From Talinum fruticosum (Eukaryota > Streptophyta > Magnoliopsida > Caryophyllales > Talinaceae), in NCBI GenBank assembly GCA_021018815.1, contig JAITYX010000003.1, positions 10,878,501 through 10,942,500 of the forward strand: a stretch of DNA of 64,000 nt. The letters are read 5' to 3'. The translations under genes and the position numbers were made by a program. Shown here piece by piece: positions 1-11,118 of this stretch. The number at the start of each line of letters is the position of its first letter. The first letter of the stretch is position 1. Below the pieces are notes generated by a model. That model searched no databases. It worked only from the letters and a program-made list of their open reading frames with translations, and had not been told where the DNA came from.

Positions 1-706
1 GAAGCAAATAAAGTAAATGAAGTGCGCAAAATGAACACACCAAGTTCCCCTTTATATGAAAATTTGGCCAACTTGACAAGTGCATGGGACAAAATCAAAA
101 AGTAAAAGGAGGCCAAGCTTGAAGACCAAGTGCATGCACCAAGACGAGCTCGCCCAAAGCCTAGCCGGCCAGGCTATAAGGCCTAATCGGAGCCGGTTCG
201 GTGGCAGCCTTGCAGGTGTAGGCTAGAGTTAGCTAATGTGGAGTCCCATCAGGCGTGGCTGGTTGCTTTTGGATTTCAATGCATGCATGTGGATCTTTGG
301 AGCCAATTACTTTAACTTTATCATATTCATTCTTTAGTCTGTTTTCGACTAAATTATTCGAGTAAAAATATCGAACTTTCATGAATATGATTATCTACTA
401 ATGAATATATTAGTACAAGTAGAATTATTAAGACAAGCTTTAGATAAAAACAAATCAAGCTTCAACTGAAATTATCGAACTTCGAACTTTGATCAAGCCA
501 AGCTCGGGATTGTTTTATCGGATTTCAGTATGGACAAATCGTGATCAAGTCTAGGCTCCCTATTTCGGAGTTCAGGTTCAACAACAACCAATTCAAGACA
601 TCTCCACTTGATCGCCATCCAAAGCAATGCCTAAAAGTGCGATAAGTACCCTTTAGCGTCTACTTTGACCATTCATCTTTCAAACTCGGTCAAAGAGGGG
701 GCTAAC
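1..706 (+). mobile_element. Gypsy G1, 3' part of internal region
   Basis: This is noncoding sequence between pol and the 3' LTR of a Tat-like Ty3/gypsy element; the rest of the element lies left of the window. It ends in a purine-rich tract, CAAAGAGGGGGCTAAC, directly before the LTR, as expected for a plus-strand primer. The last ~400 bases resemble the reverse complement of 8376-8780 in element G2 (shared phrases include 'ACCCTTTAG.GTCTACTTTGACC' and 'GGGGGCTAAC'), so both belong to one family. I see no protein-coding potential here. Confidence 0.75.
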
Positions 707-2700
707 TGTAGATACTAAAAACGTGTCACCCTTATCTCTTTTATTTTATTATTTTATTTTGTCAGCCCGATGATGAAATTCCGGTCTTTTTGCGAACTCG
801 GATCATGGTCGGAGTCCGATTGGTGTGATGGAAGTCGAGTAAACCACGAAAAACCCATTAACACCACAAAAATTAGCTTTCTTTGCTTTTTCGGCCCATA
901 AACGCATTTTCTTTCGTCCGAATTGAGCCCGGTCAAGGCTCCCAATTAGGAGGTCGGCGCTGCGCTTCGAGCTTTGCTACTCACTAAATACAACATTTCA
1001 TTTTTAATGTCCTAGCATAACACGGAGCTCAAACAACCGTACCACACCATTTAGGCCGCCACCACGTTTCGTGGCTCTCCACACAAAAATGCTGCCATTT
1101 TTTCTTCCAATGACTAATCAAGGCACGGAGCTCCGGACGTCCGTACGGCACCGTTTAGGTTGGCGTCGCGCTTTAAGGCTTTACATGCCAAAACGTGGCG
1201 TCTTTCTCGCTAACGCCTAACTAAGGCACGAAATTTAATTCTTTAGACGATGCTCGTTTTGAAGCCGGTGCCGCATTTCTCGGGACCTCCCTAGGGATTT
1301 CTGGTCCAGGTTAATTTTATTGGGTTTTTTCTCCTAAATTCTTGTCCTGGACTGTTCTAGTTCAGCTAGTTGACGGCTAATTTGATGCCTTTAGGTCATT
1401 TTTATTGACCTAGCCCCATGCCTATAAATAGAGGAGTTTATTCCTCATTTTCGACTGCTGCATTTTAACCTTTACATCTTGACCTTAAAGGCTACTAACT
1501 CCATACCAACCTACATCGTGTTGAATTTAGGCTAAGAGCTATTGAATGCTAAATCGGTATCTTGATCTCTTGACCTATTTTTAGCAAACCATTACTCTAC
1601 CAAGCACCTTAATCATTCTCCTACACTACTCTACCTCCACAAATTCCACAAAATAGCCTAATTCAATCTTGTTCATCGACCGTCGCACTTCCAAATCTGG
1701 TTTGTAATCCAAGATCATCAAGTGGGACAACTTGAGGGCACTCAATCCAGTTTCAATACCCTTACGGTTTATTTGATTTATGTTTTTTACCACTTTCCGT
1801 AATGTGGATCAAAATATAATCGCCTTTAATTCCTCCGCGCTCATTGTAATTTTTATTTTTCTCACTTTCTTTTTCATTTTCTTTTATTGCTTTCTTAACT
1901 CGCTTTTACTACTTCTTTCACATGTTTTGATTGATTTCATTTTCTAAATTTTCATGTTATATGCTTTATTGAAAACACGCTATTTTAACTCACGATTCAA
2001 ATTAGTAAGGTCGTCTATTGATAGGTGAAATGGAAGTGTACTCGAATTCTCGGTTCTAGACCGATGAAGTCATTTTTAAACCTCTTTCAATCTTAGGTTT
2101 TCCATACTAAGATTAGAAGAGTATTCTTTTGTTTTTGTTATTCCTAAAACCGATCGGGGACTCTCTCTTTTCTATTTTTATTTCTATTAAATTGCATCTC
2201 AATATTTCTAGTAAAAATGGGCTAAATTGATCCACTTTCCGACAGCCAAGGCCATGGATCAAGACTCGACCCTCAATCTCAGCCTATGGGCGGCGTCGGT
2301 GACAGGTCGGTGCTGGCTTTTGCTAGTGCCAGCCAAGTCATCGAAGCTTAGCTCTTGGTCCAAACTAGTGTTATCACACCGTTTTGGACCAAAAGCCATT
2401 GTGGTAGAATTTGAAACATATTTTGTGTATTTGTTTAAATTATGAAATATTATCCCGAGACTTGCTAAAATTATTTCTAAAATAAAATATTAATAAAATC
2501 AACAACGACTACTTCGCTAAAACCGCTTTAATCGAATTATAAAAATCAAAAATCTCAATAAGAGGTGCACCCCACTTTCAAAAATCATTTTCAAAACCGT
2601 AAAACCAAAAGAGAACCACCGGCGGCTTCGTGGGGAAACTCAAATTCCTTTTGTCCGACGCCCTTCAGTGCGCGGGGAGGTAGGGCTGCTGATTGGTACA
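707..2700 (+). repeat. 3' LTR of gypsy G1 (1994 bp)
   Basis: The LTR starts TGTAGATACTAAAAACGTGTC and ends GGTACA. The start is fixed by the polypurine tract before it and by similarity to the reverse complement of the K solo LTR end (52025 leftwards, TGTAGACACCTAAAAAGTGTC). The end is fixed by similarity to the other end of K and by a switch at 2701 into CACTA transposase. A TATA box, CTATAAATA, lies at 1422-1430 and is the likely LTR promoter. Short ORFs inside (for example 2227-2445 and 2565-2795) have no family support and look accidental. Confidence 0.85.
1423..1430 (+). promoter_or_regulatory. TATA box of G1 LTR
   Basis: TATAAATA inside the LTR about 716 bases from its start; the K solo LTR has the equivalent box on the minus strand at 51263-51272. 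It is the likely U3 promoter, inferred from position and consensus only. Confidence 0.55.
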
Positions 2701-3420
2701 CTTCCCGAACCGCACATCAACATCATTCACTTGTTCATAAATTAGCCAGCATATTAGTTGAGTTAGAGCACTTTCCATCTTGGCTCGACCATTGAACGCC
2801 TTCTTTTTCTTCCGATAATGATGAGACAACCGAAGAAACTTTTAATGTCCGAGATAGGTCGTCTTCTTCCAATGCTTAAGTTGGAAAGAGCAAGTACCTT
2901 CTCCACAAATGGGGGCACGGCCTATAGCCTTTACGGTGTACCTGGACAAGTTGCCGTATGCAGGGAAGTCATTTATTGTTGTAAAGATCATAGCTAACAA
3001 CCTAAATTTATCTTGACGGTATGCATAAAAATTGAAACCCCTTCATCCCGTAAGAGCCATAGAGGTTCAATAAGAGGCGCCAAATACACATTTATATCAT
3101 TTTCGAGCTGTTTAGGGGACCATAAATGAACATGGACATCATAATGTACTTTCGCTTCATACACAACAAGGACTATAGGTTGTAGATAACCAACAGATCG
3201 GCCAAGTATTATGTTTGCTACTTAGGTCACCATACGGGTTGATTCCATCTCGTGCGAGACCGAGATGCACATTCCTTGCCTCCCAACCATATTCAAATAA
3301 CATAGTATTTATCCTCTTCCATTAAGGAGAATACGCAGGGTGACGTAGTTTATAATAACCGATTCTTCCGTTAGCATTTCATGTCAAGTGGTTTGCATCA
3401 TTCGCACATGAAAACAAGCC
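2701..3420 (-). pseudogene. CACTA TNP2-like transposase fragment
   Basis: Minus-strand translation shows hallmarks of the plant CACTA transposase (Transposase_21/Tnp2). In order these are a stretch like G-L-A-R-D-G-I-N-P-Y-G-D-L-S-S near 3270-3200, N-D-I-N-V-Y-L-A-P-L-I near 3100-3065, the signature MIFTTINDFPAYGNLS at 2991-2944, then A-P-I-C-G-E-G-T-C-S and K-A-F-N-G near 2785. The enzyme would cut and rejoin element ends in the nucleus. Several stops and frame changes interrupt it, and it stops at 2700 where the gypsy LTR begins, so the C-terminal part is missing. The N-terminal limit is approximate. The family call is strong; the gene is dead. Confidence 0.85.
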
Positions 3421-4316
3421 CTTAAGCAATGATTTTTATTTTCAACCGCTATCTAAAGGAACCTATTACAACGGCTTTTTAAAGACGCCATTATTAAAAG
3501 TCATAATTTTTCCTTTATAAAATTTTCGGAAATAGAGGACTTATGACAACATTGTCATTGTTAACAATTGTTAAAAGGCCAATTTTTTTCTATAAATAGA
3601 TGAGCTCTACACTCTTTCATCGGATCCATTTCTCTTTTCAACCCTATACCCCCTTCATCCACCACTATCTCTTTTTTCTTTTTCTCAGTAAAAATTTGTT
3701 TCTATACCACTTTGTTCTAAATCCACATACTCAATGAATACGGTTAGGATTTTTCCATCCCGACAATGTTCACGTGCCAATCTCATTCTCTTTGATGACT
3801 GGATATTTTCCACCATTAACGAGTTAATGTTGAGGTCATTAATATTAGGAAATATCCCATCTTGAAAGAGAGAAACCTTAGCACATTGAAATTGTCAAGA
3901 GAAGAAATCCTGAACCTAACAAAGTTGTATAAAAACAAAATTATGCTTTTAAGAACAGTTCCTTGACAAGAACAGCTTGTCATAGGAGTTTCACAAGATT
4001 TACTTGACACTAACCGTTGTTGTATGACTTTAACATCCGTTCATTGACAAGAAACATTATCATAGGATTAGCTTTTAAGAACCTATGACAATAGTTCTTA
4101 TGTACAACTACTGTTGATAGTTACATATGACAATGGTTAGTATTTGGAATCATCCTCTAAAGTTATATTTTTGTACATAAATAGATAAGTTCTTCCCTCG
4201 TATTGCTTGCTCCCTTTATCCACCGCTTTCATTTGAATACATCATTTATATCAAGAATGAGTGCAGAACTAGAAGAATGTCTATGAAGTCATGTATTTGC
4301 ATGAGTTTACAAATGA

Positions 4317-4611
4317 GAAAGCATTGTCAAGGAAGTAAAGAAAGAATTAATGAACAACCATAAATGCTTGAAAGATTTTATTTACTGTAATCTTGATCCC
4401 TCTCCGAGGATCTAATTTGAGAAGTTTTCAGTGAGAGTTTGATAGACAATGTTCAGGCATTTGACAAATACAAGCCTATCAAACTCTCACTGAATCTCCT
4501 TAAGTTACGTCCTCGAAGAAGGATTAAGTTTCATGTAACATAAAATATTTCTTCAAGAATTTATGGTTGTTCAACCCATTCTTACTTATACTCCCTGTCA
4601 AGGCTTTCCTT
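4317..4611. repeat. Foldback 1 in T1 subterminal region
   Basis: Imperfect inverted repeat: left arm 4317-4445, right arm 4476-4611, ~30-base loop. The loop-proximal stem includes CAGTGAGAGTTTGATAG pairing with CTATCAAACTCTCACTG, and the outer stem includes GAACAACCATAAA pairing with TTTATGGTTGTTC. It could fold as a long hairpin RNA. Confidence 0.8.
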
Positions 4612-4675
4612 CGTAATTGATGTCATTAACATATGACAATGATTCCTAAAAAGAACAGTTATTAAAAGTGTTAAT

Positions 4676-4856
4676 GAGCCTTGACTTAAGATTTTTCTCT
4701 GCCGTTCCTCAATTTGCTTCAAAGGCTCCACGGTCATCATGTTTTCCATGAACGCACCTAGACAAGTAGTCTAATAGGTCCCTTCATGGAACACATGAAG
4801 ATAATTGTAGCTCGAAGAAAATTAAGGAAGGAAGAGAAAAGGTCACTTATGACAAA
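4676..4856. repeat. Foldback 2 in T1 subterminal region
   Basis: Imperfect inverted repeat: left arm about 4676-4759, right arm 4777-4856, short loop. The best-paired part is TTTTCCATGAACG with TTCATGGAACACATGAAG near the loop. It lies between copies of the TATGACAATGG motif. Confidence 0.7.
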
Positions 4857-5148
4857 GGTTGTTAGTAAAGTTCCATAGTCATATACCTTCTTTTGATAGC
4901 GGTTTCTTCGTAAGAATCGCTGTCATAGTATTTTGATAAAGATTCATTAAAAAGAACTATTACCATAGTGTTTTAACAACGACTCCTTTAGAAGAAATGT
5001 AGTCATAAGTCTTTTCCTTGAGAAGTCCTTTCCCAATGGTTCATTGAGAAGAACCATTGTCATATGTTGAAAGATTTTTAGGGTTGTTCCAATATATAAG
5101 GTTGCTTCCACCTCCTCATTTTTGCCTCATTTGTCTTCAAATTGAAAC

Positions 5149-5340
5149 ATGAGTTCTAACACCCTCTTCACCGATGCCTCCAATGAATCCCTGCCTTTCA
5201 AGAAAAGTTTATCCCTTCCTCCTAAGAAATGTAGCTCCTTCCTATCGAGAAATCCCTGCCTAAAGAGAAAAATAGCTCCCTACCTAGAAAAAAAGCCAAG
5301 GCAACGATACGGAAAAGACATACACTCCCTCTCGCAGTAG
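5149..5340 (+). other. Short ORF behind TATA-like box in T1
   Basis: A 63-codon open frame starts 5149 (MSSNTLFTDASNE...). It follows a TATA-like AATATATAAGG (near 5090) and a pyrimidine-rich leader at about 50 bases, a gene-like arrangement. I do not recognise the product; it is short and lysine/proline/serine rich. Similar TATA plus CT-rich leaders at 3592 and 4180 lack long ORFs. It may be the start of a CACTA-internal gene or chance. Confidence 0.2.
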
Positions 5341-5460
5341 GAACTTACATGCAAGTGAAAAAGTTATGCTTTGATGTATTTAGATGGTTTGATGTATTTT
5401 AGATGTTTCTATTGACTTCACTTGAATGGTTTAATTATGTCGATCGCACTTCGATTATAG

Positions 5461-5628
5461 AGGAGCAAGCTTTGACAGGGAATGTTCCACGTAAAAAATG
5501 AAGATGATTGCGGAATTCAAAGAAAGATTTTAGTTACCATAAGGTTTAACTAAAAATCTTCCTCAAGCATTCGGGGGTCATGTCCACTTTTTCGTGGTAC
5601 ATTTTCCCATGTCAAGGGTTACTCTCTG
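5461..5628. repeat. Foldback 3 in T1 subterminal region
   Basis: Imperfect inverted repeat: left arm 5461-5536 (includes CTTTGACAGGGAATGTTCCACG and AAGATTTTAGTTA), right arm 5547-5628 (TAACTAAAAATCTTCC ... CCCATGTCAAGGG). The loop is ~10 bases. It is a third hairpin-capable module in the same CACTA flank. Confidence 0.75.
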
Positions 5629-5891
5629 CAATAAAAGTATTAATCTATGACAACAGTTACTACAAAAGAACCCAAGTCATAGACTAACTGGATCTATGAC
5701 AATGGTTCATATAAATGAACTACAATCAATATTCTCATATATCACAACAGTTCTATTATAAAACCGTAGACAGTTCTCTCTCGGAACCATTGTAGTTAGT
5801 TCCTTTTAACAAATTATTGCAAAAATATCATTGCCTTATTTTTAGAAACGGTTTTCTTTAGAACTCGTTGTTAAAGGCTCGTTGTTAAAAG

Positions 5892-6772
5892 ATAACTTTG
5901 AAGAAGATGAGTTTTTACGTTTTCTATCTTTCTTATCTTTCTTGTAGACCTCTTCTCTTGGCCTTTTCTCCCATTTTTTGTGCTTTATTATTCTTTTGAA
6001 CCCTCGAGCAATGAGTGCCATGGGATCTTCTTCCGAATCCGAGGAATTCATATTTTCTCCTCTTATTTCGAGGCCTTCGACGCAATATTCTTTTTGTGTT
6101 GACTTCGGCATCCTCTTCTTCCAAATGGATTTCATAGGTAAGTAGCTTCCCGATCTATTCGTCTAGCTTTAGTTGAGAGAGGTTCCGAGCTTCCTCAATC
6201 GCCGTCACCTTGGGACCCCATCTTCTCTTGGGTAGACTTCTTAGGATTTTTCTACACTTCTCTTCATGAGAAATCTTTCTACCTAGATATTTGAGATTAG
6301 TTGTAATCTCAATGAAGCGGATAAACATCCGAGTGATGTTTTCTTCTGGCTACATCTTCAACAGCTCGTATTTGTGAAGATATTGACTTATCTTCGCTTG
6401 TCTTACTTGGCTGGTTCCTTCATATGTGTTGATAACGAGTGCCCCACACATCTTTGGCTGTGTCACAAGCCGACACTCTGTTGTATTCTTCCGAGCTGAT
6501 GGTGCACATCGGAATGTTCATTGCTTTAAAGTTCTTTCCGAACTTTTCCGCCTCTTCGATGGTGTACTCAAACTTTGCTTTAAGTAGAGGTCTTGAATCT
6601 TCCATCTACAATGGAATATAGTTGCCTTCTTGTATGATGTTCTAGACATCTTCATTGTTGTCCAATAGAAAGCATTCCATTAGCTTCTTCTAATGCATGA
6701 AATTAAACCTTTGAATTTAGGTGGTCTGCTGGAAGATATTCCTTCATTGAACTCTCCGTTGTTCCGAGCCAT
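5892..6772 (-). pseudogene. Copia gag fragment (element B)
   Basis: Nucleocapsid/capsid precursor of the copia family. The start ATG at 6772 corresponds to the conserved M-A-x-N-x-G-E-F start of the other copies. The region translates in pieces as the family's gag: a segment ending S-S-E-E-Y-N-R-V-S-A near 6480, K-R-R-W-G-P-K near 6220, and D-P-M-A-L-I-A-R-G-F-K-R near 6010, followed by a lysine-rich stretch. It is cut just before the CCHC zinc knuckle. At least two frame changes occur. Gag would assemble the cytoplasmic particle. Confidence 0.8.
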
Positions 6773-6831
6773 TTGATCTTTAAACCTTTGGATTGTTAGA
6801 TCCTTTCCGAAAGGCTAGGCTCGATACCAAT

Positions 6832-8323
6832 TGAAGGTTTGCTCTTGGAGAGTCTTAGTCACCCTAGAGGGGGTTAATAGGGTGATGAGGAAATTTTAAC
6901 AAACTTGGAAGATTAAAGCTTGAAAGGAATAATGAAGACAATTTGAGTCTATATTGGACTTAGAAAAGTATGAACTCGGATATACGTGGAAATCCTCCCG
7001 GGGCGGAAAACCACGGCCACTTGCTAATCCAAGCACTAAGTCAAATCCAATATTTTGAATCCATAAAACACAACGAACCGACTCAACCAGAATTGCTCCC
7101 TTAAACAATTCCTTACAGAGTTTTCCTAGACTCGAAGTTCCCTTATCCGATCTAGTACTTCCTAACCGAGGTAACCTTTACAGCTTAAGGAAAACCGAGC
7201 TGAGTTCACCCTTACAGCTCAGTCAAGTGACCTTACTCGGAAAGTAAGAAAGAGTGTGTGACTTATTACAAGACTTTACAACTCGTAAAGTATGAATTAC
7301 AAGCTAGGAGTTGTAAATAGAAGATTGAGTATGAATACAATATGTTTCGCTTAAGTAATGTGTATTGATAATAAATCCAACAAGTCTCGGCAATCTTCAA
7401 GTCTTGTAAGATGGCTTCTATTTATATATGACCAAGCAAATTAGCTATTGTGACTATCTTCTAAATAGAAGTCCTTTGTGACCGTTGTAACGGTTCTTTT
7501 GAGTGACTCGAAAAGAGTCGTTGAGATGTGAACGTTGTGTAACGGCTCTTGACTCCTAAGGAAGCTCCAATCAACCGGTGGTGTCTAAAAAGTAAGGTGG
7601 AAACCACCGTTGAGCTTAGCATTGAAGATTTCCAATTTTGGAAACAGACAACCCCGACACAGAGATTCGAGCCTTGTTTAGAATTAAAAAGCCTTGTCTC
7701 CCGGTGATTGACGACTTGAAACCGATTACTTTTGTAATTCAAAAATGAGATAACCTCGTTTGGATAACCTACGAAGTAAATAATTTTGGTTCTGAAAGTA
7801 TAAAATACTTTGGTCCAAAATTAGGAAAAGATAATAACTTAATTAGGATAATTAAGTTTATAATTATCTTAGGCCTAGAAGAGTGGAATTTTTTGAGTCT
7901 AATATTCATTATACTCAAATTCCATCAAAGTCAATCTTAGGAAAGATCAAGTTATAGAGAAAATATCAGATTATAAGTACTTGATCTAGACAAATAATTC
8001 TTGAACAAACATGTCGACTTAGAAAGATGAATTAACATTGTAATTCACTTTAGCCCAAAATATGAAGTCGAACTTTGATTAGACGTGTTAGAGAGATTAT
8101 TTGAAAATGCGATAAATCAAAGTGGTGTCTCAGTGACTCGAAACATCAATATGAGTTAATGAATAAGAATGTGGATTCCGAGTCGATCGTAATCGAATGA
8201 AAACATATGCAATAGTTTTTATATTACTCGTAATGACTTCTAATCAAAACTTAGGAGGGATGAGGTTTGTACCGAGTCATTGATAATACTTAAAATGATT
8301 TAAATTCGTAGTCCGAGTCTTCG
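6832..8323 (-). repeat. 5' LTR of copia B
   Basis: On the minus strand the LTR should begin TGAAGACTCGG; here the first base pair is altered (8323). It ends GCAAACCTTCA at 6832. The primer site ATTGGTATCGAGCC follows at 6831-6818. The neighbouring LTRs H, A and D show the same layout. Confidence 0.8.
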
Positions 8324-8375
8324 AATAAAATACGAAAATAAAGAGACAAGAGATGACACTTTTTAGATGTCAACA
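8324..8375 (-). repeat. Stub of G2 3' LTR
   Basis: The first 52 bases of the LTR (minus strand TGTTGACATCTAAAAAGTGTCATC...). They match the K solo LTR start near 52025 and G1 at 707. Copia B interrupts the LTR here. Confidence 0.75.
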
Positions 8376-9137
8376 GTTAGCCCCCACATTGACCGATTCT
8401 AAACGAGACAAAGGGTCAAAGTAGACACTAAAGGGTACTCACCTCGATTTTTGATATAAGGTATTATGTGATGCTTGGAATTGGTTGGAGTCGACCATGA
8501 ACTCCAAAATGGGACCTGGACTTGATCGCGATGCATGCGTTCGAAGTCCGATAAGAAGATCCTAAGATTAGCTTGATCGAGCCCGAAGCTTAGTACATTT
8601 TGATGCTGAAACTTCGATCGTTTTCTATCTAAAGCTTGGCTAAATAATCTGTTTTACTAACATACTTGTTAGTGTATAATTGAATTGACAAAAGTTCGAG
8701 TGTTTTACTCGAGTAATTCGATCAAAAAAGACCGATAAAACTGTTTCGAAAAAGCCGAACAATGGGCTCGGGAACACCCACTTGCATGCACAAGGGGACA
8801 AAGGTCACATGCCTCGGTTAGACAAAGCTGCATAGGCTAGGGAGGTGGGCAAAGCTGCAAAGATTGTCGCCAATTGGAACTCTCACTGCTCGTGGCGGAC
8901 ACCGACCAACCTTTAGCAGTGTGGGCCCCCGCCGATTCTCGTATGCTTGGCTACCTGTATGCTTGACCTTTGTCTTGTATGCTTGGCTGCCTTGACCGAA
9001 TTTGCCTAGAAAAAGGGATGTTTGGTGTGTTTATTTTGCACACTTACTCCTCTTTGTACTCTTGCTCTCCTCTTAGGCTCCCTTGCTTTGCTCCTTCATG
9101 AAAACTAGTTAGTTCTCAAAAATCTCTTGTCTTCAAA
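8376..9137 (-). other. G2 3' noncoding region with polypurine tract
   Basis: The minus-strand polypurine tract AATGTGGGGGCTAAC (8390-8376) abuts the LTR. The next ~400 bases resemble G1 300-706. No coding potential was seen on the minus strand. The right part (9030-9137) looks like a 5' leader for the + strand ORF starting at 9138, being pyrimidine-rich with CACACTTACTCCTC. Confidence 0.6.
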
Positions 9138-9385
9138 ATGTCTAAAAGAAGAGCTCATCCTGCTGGAAGAACTAGACTGCAAAAGCTTACCCAAGAATCT
9201 TTCCTAAAGCGAGAATGGCGTCCACGAAATTAATGGAATCCGAGTTATCTTCTAGTTGAGGCCGAGTACCACGTATCTTCGTTGGCTATTTCTCCTTCGG
9301 TAAGCTAGTTGGCTTAAACGTCTTCATTTGCTCATTTAGAGTAACTCTTTGACTAGAATTGTGTTGCATTTTATCTTGCAAAAAG

Positions 9386-9609
9386 GCTCGATTAGTATAC
9401 TCAAACTTTTCCTTAGGCAGAGATCTTGTACCTTTTATCTTCAATGGAATGTAGTTGCCTTCTTGGATGATGTTCCAAACATCTTCATCATTGTCCAAGC
9501 ATAAAGCATTCCATTAGCTTCTTCCAAAGTGCATGAAGTTTAATCCTTTGAACTTTGGTGGTTTGGTGGATAACCCTCCTTCATTGAACACTCCAATGTT
9601 CCGAGCCAT
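9386..9609 (-). pseudogene. Gag N-terminal fragment of copia H
   Basis: Starts at ATG 9609 (minus), the position equivalent to gag starts of B (6772) and A (27472). It includes the segment D-E-D-V-W-N-I-I-Q-E-G-N-Y-I-P found in all family gags (compare A: E-E-V-W-E-I-I-Q-Q-G-N-Y). Only about 75 codons survive. Confidence 0.7.
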
Positions 9610-9668
9610 CTAATCTTTAGACCTTTGGATTGTGAGATCCTTCTTGAAAGGCTAGGCTCGATACCAAT

Positions 9669-11118
9669 TGAAGGTTTACTCTTGGAGAGTCTAAGTCACC
9701 CTAGAGGGGCGTGAATAGGGTGATGAGGAAATTTTAACCACTTAGAAACTTTAAGCTTGAAAAGATAAATAACCGAATCCGAGTCTAGATCGGACTCAAA
9801 AAGTATACACTCGAATTACGTGGAAACCCTCCTAGAGCGTAAAACCACGGACAATGCTAATTTGAGCACTAAGTCAAATCCACTATTTTGAATCCTCAAA
9901 ATACAATAGACCGACTCAACCAGAATCATTCCCTTAGACAATTCCTTACAATGTTTTCCTAAACTTAAAAGTTCCCTTATCCGATCTAGTACTTCCTAAC
10001 CGAGATAACCTTTGCAACTAGGGACAACCGAGCTGAGATAACCCTTACAGCTCAGTCAAGGGACCTTATTCGAAAGTAAGAGAAGTATGTAACTGATTAC
10101 AAGACTTTACAACTCATAAAAGTATTGAGTACGAGACTTGGAGTTGTAAGAAGAAGATTGAATGAGTAATGTACTAAGAGAGATAGTTTCAGCAATGTAT
10201 TCAACAATCTTCATGTCTTGTGAAGTGGCTTCTATTTATAGATGACCAAGTAGAGTAATCGTTGCGTCTTAGTTACGAACAAAAGTCTTTACTAGCCATT
10301 GTAATGGCTCTTTTGAGTCACTAAGAAAAGATCCGTTGGGATGTGAACGTTGTACAATGGCTCTTAGCTCCTAAAGGTGCTCCAGTGGACTGGTGATGTC
10401 CGAAAAGTAAGGTGGAAACCACCATTGAGCTTAGCGTTAGAGTTTTCCAGTTTTGGAAACAGACAACCCCGACATGGTGTCCGAGCTCTGTTCGTAAGTA
10501 GATAAAACTTGTCTGCCGGTGATTGACGACTTAGGCCAGCTACTTTTGTATTTTAAAAATGAGATAACCTCATTTGGATAACCTACAAAAGTAAACCACT
10601 TTGGTTCTTAAAGTATAAAATACTTTGGTCCAAGATTAGGCACGAGATAATAATTTAATTAAGATAATTAAGTATATAATTATCTTAAGCCTAGAAGAAT
10701 GGAATTTTCCGAGTCTAATATTCAATATACTCAAATTTCATCGAGTTAGTCCTAAGAAAGATCAAGTTAAAAAGAATAAAATCATCGAGTATAAAGACTT
10801 GATTTGGACACATAATTCTCAAATAAACAAACCGACTTAGAGAGAGGAATTAACACTATAATTCACTTTGCGTTGAAGTATGTAGTCGAACTCGGAACAA
10901 AAGTGTTAGAGAAATTATTTGAACATGTGAGTCAAAAACATCAATGCAGAAGATATACAGGAATGTGTTCTTTGAGTTAGTTAGAAACAAATGAAAACTT
11001 ACACAGGAGTTTCTATATCACTCATAATGACTTGTAATCAAACTTAGGAGGGATGAGGTTTATACCCGAGTGTTCATGTAGTACTCGGAATGGTTTAGAT
11101 CTAGAGCCCGAGTCTTCA
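9669..11118 (-). repeat. 5' LTR of copia H (1450 bp)
   Basis: Complete LTR on the minus strand, from TGAAGACTCGG at 11118 to GTAAACCTTCA at 9669, followed by the primer site ATTGGTATCGAGCC (9668-9655). TATA-like sequence lies near 10233 (CTATAAATAGAAGCC on the minus strand). Confidence 0.85.

Larger units (their letters stand above)
2701..5891 (-). mobile_element. CACTA (En/Spm) element T1, truncated
   Basis: This is a remnant of a CACTA DNA transposon read on the minus strand: TNP2-like transposase at 2701-3420 and a long subterminal region at 3421-5891. The right end (5850-5891, ...CGTTGTTAAAGGCTCGTTGTTAAAAG) resembles the reverse complement of the T2 terminus at 61568 (CACTACTACGAAATCACTTTTAATAACGGG), but the outermost ~16 bases, including CACTA itself, are missing. 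The subterminal region is full of short direct and inverted copies of a TATGACAATGGTTC-type motif and three large foldbacks. Three TATA-like boxes with pyrimidine-rich tracts lie on the + strand (near 3592, 4180 and 5090), so it may carry its own transcripts. The left side is cut by gypsy G1. Confidence 0.85.
5892..8323 (-). mobile_element. Copia element B, 5' remnant
   Basis: This is the 5' LTR plus most of gag of a Ty1/copia element on the minus strand. The 3' two-thirds are gone: copia sequence stops at 5888-5891 where it meets the CACTA T1 end, with the four bases AAAG shared by both sides. The right edge lies inside gypsy G2's LTR, so B once inserted into that LTR. Confidence 0.85.
9386..11118 (-). 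mobile_element. Copia fragment H (5' LTR + start of gag)
   Basis: A 5'-end fragment of the same copia family inserted in the G2 antisense ORF. It consists of the LTR and only ~280 bp of leader and gag. Copia similarity stops near 9386, and I saw no duplication that would reveal a second end. The right flank is TCCAT. Confidence 0.8.
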
